A stretch of 64,000 nucleotides of DNA from Salinicoccus halitifaciens (GCF_021026095.1 NZ_JAJNCU010000001.1:186001-250000), one strand, 5' to 3'. Shown: positions 48,668 through 57,450, numbered from the stretch's first letter. Numbers and translations: made by a program. The notes: generated from the sequence alone by a model not told the origin.

Positions 48668-50311
48668 ATGGATAAGATAGATGGTGTAATTTTCAGAGAT
48701 ATGATTTTGACGGGTGCTGACAATTTGAGGCAGCACGCAGATTATGTTGATTCACTGAATGTTTTCCCGGTGCCTGACGGTGACACCGGTACGAACATGA
48801 ATTTATCGATGACTTCGGGTGCCGATGAAGTCAGCGGCAGGGAAATCGAACATATGGGGGAGATGGGCAGGCATTTCTCCAAAGGGCTGCTGATGGGCGC
48901 CCGCGGCAATTCAGGTGTGATCCTCTCACAGCTGTTCCGCGGGTTTTCAAAAGCGATCGAGGATGAAGAGTCGGTGGATGCGAAATCTTTCGCGGCCGCC
49001 CTCGACCAGGGTGTGAAGACAGCCTATAAAGCTGTGATGAAGCCTGTTGAAGGCACGATACTCACGGTCGCCAAAGATTCAAGTGCGACGGCCGTCGAGA
49101 AGGCTGAAACCTCCGAATCGCTGATTGAAGTGATGGAGGCGGTGATCGAGGAGGCAAAGGCGTCTTTGAAGCGTACACCGGACCTCCTCCCTGTGCTTAA
49201 AGAAGTCGGCGTCGTCGATTCCGGCGGGCAGGGTCTCGTATATGTGTATGAAGGGTTCCTCGCCGCCATGAAAGGTGAAAAGGTCGAAGTAGCCGAAGAG
49301 GCGCTCGATACCGAGACGTTCGTCAATGATGAACATGACTTCAATGAATTCATGTCCGTCGAGGACATTGAATATGGCTTCTGTACGGAGTTCATGGTAC
49401 GATTCGAAGACGGCAAGCGTGAATTTAACGAAGAAGAGTTCCGGAACGAAATGGAAGGGTTCGGCGACTCGCTCCTCGTGATCTCCGATGATGAAATCGT
49501 CAAAGTGCACGTGCATACCGAAACGCCCGGCGAAGCGATGACATACGGCGCGAGCTACGGTGAGCTGATCAAGATGAAGATCGAGAACATGCGCGAACAG
49601 TTCAGGGAAGTTCACGGCAGCAAGGCGGATACGGCGGTGAAGGAGAAGCAGTCATATGACACCGCCGTCATCACCGTATCTTCAGGAGACGGCATCAAGG
49701 CGCTGTTTGAAAGTGTCGGCGTCACACATGTCATCAACGGCGGACAGACGATGAATCCATCCACCGAAGACATACTGAATACGATCAAAGACGACGAAGT
49801 GAAGCAGGTCATCATCCTGCCGAACAATAAAAACATCATCATGGCGGCAGAGCAGGCCCAGCAGATGCTGGACATCCCCGCAGTCGTCATCCCGACCACA
49901 TCAATCCCGGAAGGACTTTCCAGCATGCTGATGTTCTCCCCTGACGGGTCGCTCGAACAGAATGAAGAAGCGATGAAGGCCGCACTCGAGCATGTGAAGA
50001 CCGGACAGGTGACCTACGCCGTGCGCGACACCAAAATCGACGGCATAGAGATCAAAAAGGACCAGCATATGGGCATCAACAACGGCAAGATCGATGTCGC
50101 CTCCGACTCCCGGAGCGAGACGCTCGAGAACCTCATCGTCAGCATGCTTGATGAGGATGCGGAGATCGTCACGGTGATCATTGGTGATGAAGGCTCTGAG
50201 GACGAAGTCGATGCGATTGTGGAAAAGCTGGAAGACAGCTATAATGATATTGAATTTGAGATTCACGACGGTCAGCAGCCGGTCTACAGTTACCTTGTAT
50301 CTGTAGAGTAA
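48668..50311 (+). CDS. fakA: Fatty acid kinase subunit FakA
   Basis: FakA is the ATP-binding subunit that phosphorylates FakB-bound exogenous fatty acids for entry into phospholipids through PlsX/PlsY. The N-terminal DhaL-like domain has FPVPDGDTGTNMNLSM, the Mg/ATP aspartate motif, and LLMGARGNSGVILSQLFRG. The middle DegV-like and C-terminal domains follow. It has about 547 residues. The frame opens at ATG 48638, but ATG 48668 gives the N-terminus MDKIDGVIFRDMI seen in homologues; GGGAGG at 48649-48654 is 13 bases away, somewhat long. No fakB gene is in the window. Confidence 0.93.
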   Translation: MDKIDGVIFRDMILTGADNLRQHADYVDSLNVFPVPDGDTGTNMNLSMTSGADEVSGREIEHMGEMGRHFSKGLLMGARGNSGVILSQLFRGFSKAIEDEESVDAKSFAAALDQGVKTAYKAVMKPVEGTILTVAKDSSATAVEKAETSESLIEVMEAVIEEAKASLKRTPDLLPVLKEVGVVDSGGQGLVYVYEGFLAAMKGEKVEVAEEALDTETFVNDEHDFNEFMSVEDIEYGFCTEFMVRFEDGKREFNEEEFRNEMEGFGDSLLVISDDEIVKVHVHTETPGEAMTYGASYGELIKMKIENMREQFREVHGSKADTAVKEKQSYDTAVITVSSGDGIKALFESVGVTHVINGGQTMNPSTEDILNTIKDDEVKQVIILPNNKNIIMAAEQAQQMLDIPAVVIPTTSIPEGLSSMLMFSPDGSLEQNEEAMKAALEHVKTGQVTYAVRDTKIDGIEIKKDQHMGINNGKIDVASDSRSETLENLIVSMLDEDAEIVTVIIGDEGSEDEVDAIVEKLEDSYNDIEFEIHDGQQPVYSYLVSVE

Positions 50312-50330
50312 TTGCTCAAAAAAGACAGAA

Positions 50331-50365
50331 TGCCACATCAGTGCGATCACTGATGTGGTATTTTT
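50331..50365 (+). terminator. Intrinsic terminator or attenuator between fakA and sdaAB
   Basis: CCACATCAGTG (50333-50343) pairs with CACTGATGTGG (50348-50358) around CGAT, with a short run of five T residues at 50361-50365. The sdaAB ribosome site begins only 6 bases later and no promoter follows the hairpin, so read-through or regulated termination must supply sdaAB. Confidence 0.8.
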
Positions 50366-50383
50366 ACAATGGAGGTTCCAGAT

Positions 50384-51049
50384 ATGAAGTATAAAAGTGT
50401 ATTTGATATAATCGGCCCGGTGATGGTCGGACCGTCATCCTCGCATACCGCGGGGGCGGCGCGCATCGGCCTGCTGGCCAAAAGTCTTTTCGGCGGCACG
50501 CCGGATTACGTGGATATATATTTATACGGCTCCTTCAAGGACACGTACCGCGGACACGGCACCGACGTCGCCCTGATCGGCGGGCTGCTCGGTTTTGATA
50601 CAGACGACAACCGGATCATCAAAGCCAAGGAATATGCAGAAGAGGTCGGCATGCAGGTGAATTTCATCGAGATGGAAGAGGAACGGAGCCACCCGAATAC
50701 GGCGATGCTCCGGCTCGTCAAAGGTGAGGAACGCCTGATGATTGAAGGGATCTCCATCGGCGGGGGCAAGATAGAGCTGGTCAGCATCAATGATTATGCA
50801 ATCAACATCTCGGGCAACTATCACGCCCTGCTCGTCTTCCATCAGGACACTTTCGGGACGATCGCACGTGTCACGACCGTCCTCGGCAACAATGAAATCA
50901 ACGTCAGCCAGATGAATGTCTCCCGTAAGGAAAAGGGCGACATCGCGCTGATGACCATAGAGCTGGATGAAGAGATCAGCCCTAAAATCATAGAGGAAGT
51001 ACGGAACATAGACGGCGTCGACCGAGTGATCGAGATGGCCGAAAATTAA
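50384..51049 (+). CDS. sdaAB: L-serine dehydratase, beta subunit
   Basis: This is the beta chain of the iron-sulfur L-serine dehydratase that deaminates serine to pyruvate. It has IIGPVMVGPSSSHTAGAARIG at the N-terminus, the SSSHTAGA signature. An ACT domain covers the last 75 or so residues (HALLVFHQDTFGTIARVTTVL). GGAGG at 50371-50375 supports ATG 50384, giving 221 residues; the frame is open from 50369. The alpha chain follows 18 bases later, as in Bacillus subtilis between yloV and recG. Confidence 0.92.
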   Translation: MKYKSVFDIIGPVMVGPSSSHTAGAARIGLLAKSLFGGTPDYVDIYLYGSFKDTYRGHGTDVALIGGLLGFDTDDNRIIKAKEYAEEVGMQVNFIEMEEERSHPNTAMLRLVKGEERLMIEGISIGGGKIELVSINDYAINISGNYHALLVFHQDTFGTIARVTTVLGNNEINVSQMNVSRKEKGDIALMTIELDEEISPKIIEEVRNIDGVDRVIEMAEN

Positions 51050-51067
51050 TATACAGGAGGTAATGTC

Positions 51068-51940
51068 ATGTTCAACAGTATTGCACAATTAATCGAGATA
51101 GCCAATTCGGAGAATAAACCGATCAGTGAGATCATGATGGAACAGGAGATCAGGGTTTCCAAACGCTCCTACCTGGAAGTGTACCAGGACATGGAACGCA
51201 ACCTGGACGTCATGCAGGATGCTGTGGATCAGGGCATTGGCGGCGTGACGAGCCAGACGGGACTGACGGGCAATGATGCCGTCAAGATGAAGAAATACAT
51301 CGAGAGCGGCAAAGGGCTCGGTGGCGATCTGAACCTGCTCGCCATCGCATACGCGGTGAGCACGAACGAAGTCAACGCGGCCATGGGCAAGATCTGTGCG
51401 ACCCCGACAGCGGGCTCCGCCGGCGTGGTCCCGGGTGTTTTATTCGCGATGAATGAGCAGAGGGGCCTGACGAAGGAAGAGATGGTCAGATTCCTGTTCA
51501 CCTCCGGTGCATTCGGCTTCGTCGTGGCGAATAACGCGAGCATCTCGGGTGCTGCGGGCGGCTGCCAGGCGGAAGTCGGCAGTGCGAGTGCGATGGCTGC
51601 AGCAAGCCTTGTCGAAGCAGCGGGCGGCACGCCGGAACAGTCCGGCCATGCGTTTGCGATTGCGCTGAAAAACATGCTCGGCCTCGTCTGTGACCCTGTG
51701 GCGGGCCTGGTCGAAGTCCCATGTGTAAAAAGAAATGCAGCGGGTGCCTCCAACGCGCTGACGGCTGCTGATATGGCCCTTGCAGGCATCGAATCGAGGA
51801 TACCTGCAGATGAAGTGATCGAGGCGATGTACAAGATCGGACTCACCATGCCGTCGGCACTGCGTGAGACGGGGCGCGGCGGCCTTGCCGCGACACCGAC
51901 AGGCAACCGCCTGATGCAGGAAATATTCGGAGCGGAGTAA
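51068..51940 (+). CDS. sdaAA: L-serine dehydratase, alpha subunit
   Basis: This is the alpha chain of the [4Fe-4S] serine dehydratase, with 290 residues. The cluster cysteines are Cys118 in KICATPTAGSAG, one in SGAAGGCQAEVG, and Cys in LGLVCDPVAGLVEVPC. It ends MQEIFGAE. It is transcribed with sdaAB and stops two bases before recG. Serine degradation to pyruvate and ammonia is the expected role. Confidence 0.94.
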   Translation: MFNSIAQLIEIANSENKPISEIMMEQEIRVSKRSYLEVYQDMERNLDVMQDAVDQGIGGVTSQTGLTGNDAVKMKKYIESGKGLGGDLNLLAIAYAVSTNEVNAAMGKICATPTAGSAGVVPGVLFAMNEQRGLTKEEMVRFLFTSGAFGFVVANNASISGAAGGCQAEVGSASAMAAASLVEAAGGTPEQSGHAFAIALKNMLGLVCDPVAGLVEVPCVKRNAAGASNALTAADMALAGIESRIPADEVIEAMYKIGLTMPSALRETGRGGLAATPTGNRLMQEIFGAE

Positions 51941-51941
51941 T

Positions 51942-53915
51942 ATGTGCGCGATGTATGAAGTCATCACCCCCGGCACCCCTGTAAGCGGACTGAAGGGGGT
52001 CGGTGAGAAGACAGCGGAGAAACTTCATGAACTGGAAATACGTGATGTGAATGATGTCGTCTTCCATCTGCCGACGAGCTATGTCGACCAGTCCGTCGTG
52101 GATCTGCGGGAGGCGGAGCATGACAGTTCGATCACCGTCGAAGGGACGGTCAAGACCGAGCCGAAGCTCGCCTTTTTCAGACGCGGCATGAGCCGTCTCA
52201 CATGCTTCATGGATATCGACGGCATATATACGAAAGTGGTCTTCTTCAATCAGCCGTATTTGAAGGACAAGCTGATCATAGATGAATTTGCGAGGGTCTA
52301 CGGCAAATTCGACAGGAACAAGCTTGAAATCAACGGACAGCGGCTGATCTTCGATACCTCGCCCGGCTACAGCGTCAAGTACAGCCTGAACCGGGTGATG
52401 CATGCGAAGACCTTCAGCAAGCTCGTCGCAGAAGTATTCGACAGCCATCATTTCAACCATGACCTTCCCGAAGCGCTGAAAAGCAAATATCAGCTGTGGA
52501 CACTGCGGGATGCCCTGTACGAACTGCATTTCCCAAAGAGCCGGGACAGACTGCATGATGCAAGAAGGACCGTGAAGTTTTACGAGCTTTACCAGTTCCA
52601 GCTGAAACTGATGCATAAACGCAGCGAGGAGCGCGTCAGGAACGATCACTACATCATCAATTACGATGTTGAAAGGCTGAAGCGCTTCATCGGGACGCTT
52701 CCGTTCGAGCTCACCGGCGATCAGAAGGCGGGTGTCAATGACATCTGCCGGGACTTCAAGCAGAACATTTCCATGCACCGCCTCCTCCAGGGTGATGTCG
52801 GGAGCGGGAAGACGATCGTCGCCGGCATATGTGTGTATGCCGTCAAGACGATCGGGGAGCAGAGTGTGGTCATGGTGCCGACGGAAGTGCTCGCAAACCA
52901 GCATTATGAATCGTTCAAGGATACGTTCAAGGATGAACTGACGATTGAAAGGCTGACGGGCAGCACTTCAAGAAAAGAGAAGGACCGGATACTGGAGGGC
53001 CTCAGGCTCGGTGAAATCGACCTCCTGATCGCGACGCATGCGGTTCTGGAGGACGATGTCGCATTCAACAGGCTCTCGTTCATCATCATCGATGAACAGC
53101 ACAGGTTCGGGGTGAGGCAGAGGCAGAAACTGCAGGCCAAGTCATACAGGAAAAACATCCTTTACATGACGGCGACACCGATACCGAGGACGCTCTCCAT
53201 CACGACTTTCGGGGATATGGACGTATCGATCATCCGGGAGATGCCGAAAGGGCGAAAACCGGTCGAAACTTCATGGCACACTTTCGATGAAATGGATCAG
53301 GTGATGGCGGCTGTGCGTGCACAGCTCAATGAAGGGTACAGCACCTATGTCGTGGCGCCGCTGATCGAGGAATCCGAAACGCTCGATCTGAAGAATGTCA
53401 ATGAAATCTACCAGGCCTTCATAGACCACTTCGGTGACGAGACGGTGGAGCTCGTCCACGGCAGGATGAAGCCCGAGGAGAAGAACCACGGCATGCATTT
53501 ATTTGAAACGCTAGAGAAGAAGATACTGATCTCCACGACGGTCATTGAAGTCGGGATCAACGTGCCGAATGCGACGATGATGGTCATCTTCAACGCTGAA
53601 CGGTTCGGGCTCTCCACGCTGCATCAGCTGAGGGGGCGCGTCGGCAGAAGCAGCAGGCAGAGCTACTGCATGCTTGTCAGCCAGCCCCAGACGGATAATG
53701 CGAAGCTGCGCATGGAGATCATGACTTCCACATCGGACGGCTTCGAACTGAGCGAGAGGGATCTCGAGATGCGCGGCCCCGGCGATTATTTCGGCGTCAG
53801 GCAGAGCGGTCTGCCGCAGTTCAAGGTTGCAGACCTGATTGAGGATTACCGCATGCTGGAATATGCGAGAAAAGAAGCGATCAGCGTATTTGAACATATG
53901 GAGGATTCAAGATGA
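51942..53915 (+). CDS. recG: ATP-dependent DNA helicase RecG
   Basis: RecG remodels stalled replication forks and Holliday junctions. The N-terminal wedge domain has an OB fold (about 45-150). Walker A is QGDVGSGKT and Walker B is IIDEQHRFGVRQR. Motif VI lies in LRGRVGRSSRQSYC and is followed by the TRG region ending DYFGVRQSGLPQF. At 657 residues it is slightly shorter than the usual 680-690. ATG 51942 follows GCGGAG; a second ATG lies at 51951. It overlaps the sortase start by 4 bases. Confidence 0.95.
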   Translation: MCAMYEVITPGTPVSGLKGVGEKTAEKLHELEIRDVNDVVFHLPTSYVDQSVVDLREAEHDSSITVEGTVKTEPKLAFFRRGMSRLTCFMDIDGIYTKVVFFNQPYLKDKLIIDEFARVYGKFDRNKLEINGQRLIFDTSPGYSVKYSLNRVMHAKTFSKLVAEVFDSHHFNHDLPEALKSKYQLWTLRDALYELHFPKSRDRLHDARRTVKFYELYQFQLKLMHKRSEERVRNDHYIINYDVERLKRFIGTLPFELTGDQKAGVNDICRDFKQNISMHRLLQGDVGSGKTIVAGICVYAVKTIGEQSVVMVPTEVLANQHYESFKDTFKDELTIERLTGSTSRKEKDRILEGLRLGEIDLLIATHAVLEDDVAFNRLSFIIIDEQHRFGVRQRQKLQAKSYRKNILYMTATPIPRTLSITTFGDMDVSIIREMPKGRKPVETSWHTFDEMDQVMAAVRAQLNEGYSTYVVAPLIEESETLDLKNVNEIYQAFIDHFGDETVELVHGRMKPEEKNHGMHLFETLEKKILISTTVIEVGINVPNATMMVIFNAERFGLSTLHQLRGRVGRSSRQSYCMLVSQPQTDNAKLRMEIMTSTSDGFELSERDLEMRGPGDYFGVRQSGLPQFKVADLIEDYRMLEYARKEAISVFEHMEDSR

Positions 53916-54571
53916 GGATGATGATGAGGGCGGCCGGAGTGCTTTTGATCTTTTCCGCCGTCGTACTGTTTTTCTGGCAGGACATCCAGGAATATTACAC
54001 CGACCGCATCAATGAACGGGTGATCGAAGGGTTCCAAAACGGCGAGGAAAATGTCGGGGTGAACCAGTTCGAAACTTTCATCACCGGCATTGAACCGTAC
54101 AGTGAAGCTTCGGCAGAGACGGAGGCCGGTGGCGACACGGGCACGGACATCAATATCAGCGATGATATGGCGGGCGTTTTGAATATCGAGAGCGCCGATA
54201 TCAGCGAGCCGCTGTACTACGGACCGGTGACCGAGGCGAAGATGCGCAACGGCATATCATTCGTCCATGATGACGATCACATCGATATGCAGAACATACC
54301 GATCGCCGGGCACCGTGTGGAAGGTGCCGGCATCCGCTTCAACTACCTCGACCGTGCCGCCGTCGGCGACGAGATCGAACTCATCACCCGTGATGAAGTG
54401 CGTAAGTATGAAATCACCGAGATTTTTGAAGTGGACCCCTCCCAGGTCGAAGTCATGGATCAGACCGAGGGTGATCCGCAGCAGCTCACATTGATCACCT
54501 GTGATGATTACAACCCTGAAACACTGTTGTTTGAAAAACGCATGATCGTCAAAGCGGAAATCGTTGAATGA
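53912..54571 (+). CDS. srtA: Class A sortase
   Basis: This membrane-bound transpeptidase links LPXTG-type surface proteins to the cell wall. An N-terminal signal anchor (about 6-22) is followed by an acidic linker of about 70 residues and the sortase barrel. The catalytic triad is His134 (IAGHR), Cys197 (TLITCDDYN) and Arg210 (FEKRMIVKA). TLITC followed by DDYN is the class A pattern. It has 219 residues. The ATG overlaps the recG stop and uses GGAGG at 53900-53904. The position directly behind recG is not the one I know from staphylococci. Confidence 0.9.
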   Translation: MRMMMRAAGVLLIFSAVVLFFWQDIQEYYTDRINERVIEGFQNGEENVGVNQFETFITGIEPYSEASAETEAGGDTGTDINISDDMAGVLNIESADISEPLYYGPVTEAKMRNGISFVHDDDHIDMQNIPIAGHRVEGAGIRFNYLDRAAVGDEIELITRDEVRKYEITEIFEVDPSQVEVMDQTEGDPQQLTLITCDDYNPETLLFEKRMIVKAEIVE

Positions 54572-54587
54572 AATCCATAGACACATG

Positions 54588-54626
54588 AAAACGCACCTGC
54601 CCCGGAAAAGGGAGGTGCGTTTTTTC
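54588..54626. terminator. Bidirectional terminator after the sortase gene
   Basis: AAAACGCACCT (54588-54598) pairs with AGGTGCGTTTT (54613-54623), with an inner CCC/GGG pairing and T residues beyond. It lies between two convergent genes. Confidence 0.9.
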
Positions 54627-54642
54627 ATTTTTGAGACTGCCG

Positions 54643-55830
54643 TCATTTTTCCTCGGCGAGCCGCCTGAGTTCGTCCCTTGTATCCTTCGGCAGTCCTTCG
54701 CCGTAATCCATCATCCTCACGATATCCTTGAATGCGGCTTCCGGTATCTTCAGATCGTCGATTTCATCGACCGTGAACTGGAGGTCGATTTCATCTTCAC
54801 GGCCTGATGCGAGTTTTGAGACGAAGTCGGGTTCTGTGATGAACGGGGTCGAAGCGCCGACCATATCGGCATGTTCAAGCGCTTCAAGCGCCTTGTCGGG
54901 GTCGTTGATGCCGCCTGTCGCCATCATCGGGATCCTGCCCCTGACATGGTCGTAGACGACTTTATTGACCGGCTCGCCCTGGTTCGGCCCTTCGGCGCGG
55001 ACCGTCGTCTTATAGATGTTCCTGCCCCAGCTTGCGATGGCGAGGTAGTCGATGTCGGCAATCTCCTCCGCCATATCGATGAACTGCAGGAATTCATCGA
55101 CGGTGTATCCCACTTCCTGCCCGCGCGTCTCTTCCGGCGTGCCCCTGAAGCCGAAGATGAAGCCTTCCGGCGCTTCTTCTTTTATGACATCGGCGACCGC
55201 CTGTATCACTTCGAGCCCGAAGCGGGAGCGGTTTTCAAGTGTCGCGGCACCGTATTCATCCTCCCGTTCATTTGAAAACTTCGAGAAGAAGGTCTGGATG
55301 AGGAGGCGCTGTGCCGCCGAGACTTCGACACCGTCGAAGCCTGCCTTGATCGCGCGTCTTGCGGCATCGGCATAATCCTGGACGACCATATCAATCTTCC
55401 GTTTCGTCATCGGCAGCACCTGGTGCTTGACGGGCACGTTCAGTTCCATGAAGCTCGGGCCGTATACGGTGCCGAGGTCGAGTATCGCCTGGTTCGAGAA
55501 GCGCCCGGCATGAGTGAGCTGCAGCACCGCTTTTGCCCCGTCCTGCTTCATCGCATCCGCAAGCCGCTTCAGGCCCGGTATCGTCCGGTCATCGCTCACG
55601 CTGAACCCGTACTCGAAAAGCTGGCCGTAAGGTTCGATGTATGCAGCCCCCGTCACCTGGATCGGGGCAGAGCCTGCACGCCGGGCATGGTAGAGTACGT
55701 CCTCTTCGGTGACAAGCCCCTCCCTGGTCGATGAGTTGGTGATCACCGGCGAGAGGACGAAGCGGTTATCGAGCCGGATGCCGTTCTTCAGGACGAGTGG
55801 TTCGAATAAAGGTGCATATTTACTGTTCAT
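54643..55830 (-). CDS. Old Yellow Enzyme family NADH:flavin oxidoreductase
   Basis: This is a TIM-barrel FMN oxidoreductase of 395 residues without an iron-sulfur extension. It is recognised by the N-terminal LFEPLVLKNGIRLDNRFVLSP, VLQLTHAGRFSN, and GVEVSAAQRLLIQTFFSKFSN. The conserved EYGAATLENRSRF block and the C-terminal FMN-phosphate segment (MMATGGINDPDKALE) are present. Enoate or other electrophilic alkenes are likely substrates. An AAAGGAG ribosome site and a TTGACA-17-TAATTT promoter lie in the shared spacer with the divergent LLM operon. Similar oxidoreductases accompany SirTM operons, so functional coupling is likely. Confidence 0.88.
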   Translation of the reverse strand: MNSKYAPLFEPLVLKNGIRLDNRFVLSPVITNSSTREGLVTEEDVLYHARRAGSAPIQVTGAAYIEPYGQLFEYGFSVSDDRTIPGLKRLADAMKQDGAKAVLQLTHAGRFSNQAILDLGTVYGPSFMELNVPVKHQVLPMTKRKIDMVVQDYADAARRAIKAGFDGVEVSAAQRLLIQTFFSKFSNEREDEYGAATLENRSRFGLEVIQAVADVIKEEAPEGFIFGFRGTPEETRGQEVGYTVDEFLQFIDMAEEIADIDYLAIASWGRNIYKTTVRAEGPNQGEPVNKVVYDHVRGRIPMMATGGINDPDKALEALEHADMVGASTPFITEPDFVSKLASGREDEIDLQFTVDEIDDLKIPEAAFKDIVRMMDYGEGLPKDTRDELRRLAEEK

Positions 55831-55877
55831 CTCTTGACTCCTTTAATTTTTCATCTGTTCTTGAATCGTCAACTTCA

Positions 55878-55906
55878 AAATTAGCAATAGAACGGATTTA
55901 TGTCAA
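55878..55906 (-). promoter_or_regulatory. Promoter of the OYE gene
   Basis: On the minus strand TTGACA (55906 to 55901), a 17-base spacer and TAATTT (55883 to 55878) form a good promoter reading toward the OYE gene. Confidence 0.72.
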
Positions 55907-55922
55907 TGTGAAACGGTTCTAT
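55887..55922. promoter_or_regulatory. Inverted repeat, candidate operator shared by OYE and SirTM operon promoters
   Basis: ATAGAACGG (55887-55895) and CGGTTCTAT (55914-55922) are inverted with one mismatch around 18 bases. The left arm overlaps the OYE spacer and the right arm lies just before the -35 of the LLM promoter, so a single regulator could act on both. Confidence 0.55.
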
Positions 55923-55925
55923 GGA

Positions 55926-55954
55926 TTGACGGTTAAATTGTGCAAAGCTATAAT
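55926..55954 (+). promoter_or_regulatory. Promoter of the LLM-GcvH-L-macro-SirTM-LplA2 operon
   Basis: TTGACG (55926-55931), a 17-base spacer and a perfect TATAAT (55949-55954) form a strong promoter 43 bases before the LLM start codon. Confidence 0.82.
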
Positions 55955-55996
55955 GGTGTATAAATATGTGAAATAAATACCAAAGGATTTGTATGG

Positions 55997-57016
55997 ATGA
56001 TAAAACTGAATGTCTTGGATTATGCCGTCGTGGATGAAGGCCGGTCGCCGGCGGAGGCTCTCTACGAAACGGCCGCATTGTGCAAAAAGGCTGAAGCTTT
56101 GGGTTACCACAGATTCTGGATTGCGGAGCATCATGATGTGAGCGCTTTTGCGAGCAGCAGTCCCGAAATGCTGATGATGCACCTCCTGGGGCAGACGGAT
56201 TCGATCAGGCTAGGTTCCGGAGGGGTCATGATACCGCACTACAGCCCGCTCAAAGTCGCGGAAAACTTCAGGATGCTTGAAACCCTCCATCCCGGCCGGG
56301 TGGACCTCGGCTTCGGCAATACGATCGGCACGAAGATCGTCAACAAAGCGATGAACGAAACCCGTCCGAGGAAGCAGCGTTATGAGGAGAACATCAGCGA
56401 CATCGTGAAGTACGTGGCGAACACCGACGATCCGGAGCACCGCTTCAATGACCTGACGGCAAACCCCGCAGGCGGCACGAACCCGGAGATGTGGATGCTC
56501 AGCACGAGTGTGAAGTCGGCGATGACCGCTGCGCGCCTCGGGGTCGGTTATGTCTTCGGCCTGTTCCCATATGCATCAAAGGATAAGATGGCAGTCGGAC
56601 GGGAAGCCATCCGTGTCTACAGGGAGAATTTCCGGCCCTCCGCCGTCATGGAAAAACCCATGGTGATGGCAGCACCTTTCGTCGTCGCGGCGGACACCGC
56701 GGAAGAAGCGGACCGGCTCGCGGAGGCGCTGGGCCTCTGGCTGCTCGGCAAGGACAATTTCAGCGAATTCGACCGCATGCCATCGGTTGAAACTGCCGCG
56801 GATTATCCTTATACTGAAACAGACAGGAAAAGGATCGAGGATAACCGCACACGGATGATCGTCGGGGATAAAAAGGGTGCGGCCGCCGGACTTTCATCCA
56901 TTGCCGGGACCCTGGATGTGGATGAGCTGCTCATCATCCCGCTCATACCCGGGGCAGGAAACCGTGCGCACGCACTTGATCTGATCGCGTCGGAGTTAAA
57001 AATATCAAACAATTAG
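55997..57016 (+). CDS. LLM class (luciferase-like) flavin-dependent oxidoreductase
   Basis: This is a luciferase-like monooxygenase or reductase of 339 residues, a TIM-barrel FMN/F420 fold. Recognisable segments are RFWIAEHHD, the GSGGVMIPHYSP loop, ALKVAENFRMLETL-type sequence and the LHPGRVDLGFG block. It is the first gene of the SirTM operon and is followed after 15 bases by the GcvH-like gene. Luciferase-like enzymes are reported next to SirTM genes in pathogens and may generate or remove a lipoyl-sensitive oxidant; the substrate is unknown. AAAGGAT precedes ATG 55997. Confidence 0.85.
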   Translation: MIKLNVLDYAVVDEGRSPAEALYETAALCKKAEALGYHRFWIAEHHDVSAFASSSPEMLMMHLLGQTDSIRLGSGGVMIPHYSPLKVAENFRMLETLHPGRVDLGFGNTIGTKIVNKAMNETRPRKQRYEENISDIVKYVANTDDPEHRFNDLTANPAGGTNPEMWMLSTSVKSAMTAARLGVGYVFGLFPYASKDKMAVGREAIRVYRENFRPSAVMEKPMVMAAPFVVAADTAEEADRLAEALGLWLLGKDNFSEFDRMPSVETAADYPYTETDRKRIEDNRTRMIVGDKKGAAAGLSSIAGTLDVDELLIIPLIPGAGNRAHALDLIASELKISNN

Positions 57017-57031
57017 AAAGCAGGGTAATAA

Positions 57032-57364
57032 ATGAGGAAAGTTGCAAATTACTTATGGATTGAAAAAAACGGTGAAGAATATAAGCTGATCATGACGCCT
57101 GAGCTGCAGGACGATATCGGGACGGTCGGATTCGTCGAGTTCACGAAGGAAAAGAGCCTGAAAAAAGACGACTCCATACTCGAGCTTGAAGGTTCCAAAA
57201 CAGTATTGGATCTGACGACGCCGATCGCGGGCGAAGTCGTGGCAGTCAACGAAAAAGCGGCGGATACACCGGAGCTTTTGAATTCGGCCGATCCGGACGA
57301 GAGCTGGGTCGTAAAACTGACAGGCGTCGATGAAGCTGAATTCAATGCACTTGAAAATGCATAA
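57032..57364 (+). CDS. gcvH-L: GcvH-like lipoyl carrier protein (GcvH-L)
   Basis: This is a 110-residue lipoyl-domain protein related to the glycine cleavage H protein but specific for SirTM operons. The presumed lipoyl lysine is Lys56 in ELEGSKTVLDL, in the hairpin turn of the lipoyl domain. An aspartate in ELQDDIG (residue 27 or 28) corresponds to the position reported, as I recall, to be ADP-ribosylated by SirTM in homologues. It is followed by a hairpin with a T-run before the macrodomain gene. It would be lipoylated by the LplA2 encoded downstream. Confidence 0.9.
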   Translation: MRKVANYLWIEKNGEEYKLIMTPELQDDIGTVGFVEFTKEKSLKKDDSILELEGSKTVLDLTTPIAGEVVAVNEKAADTPELLNSADPDESWVVKLTGVDEAEFNALENA

Positions 57365-57385
57365 TCAATCTTAGCATTCGATTTT

Positions 57386-57432
57386 TAAGCTTGCATTCAA
57401 ATGTCACGGCATGGGATGCAGGCTTATTTTTT
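57386..57432 (+). terminator. Hairpin with T-run between GcvH-L and macrodomain genes
   Basis: TAAGC, T, TGCAT (57386-57396) pairs with ATGCA, G, GCTTA (57416-57426) through a T-G wobble, and six T residues follow (57427-57432). It resembles an intrinsic terminator inside the operon and would reduce expression of the three downstream genes relative to GcvH-L. Confidence 0.6.
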
Positions 57433-57450
57433 AAGGATCAGGTGATATAT

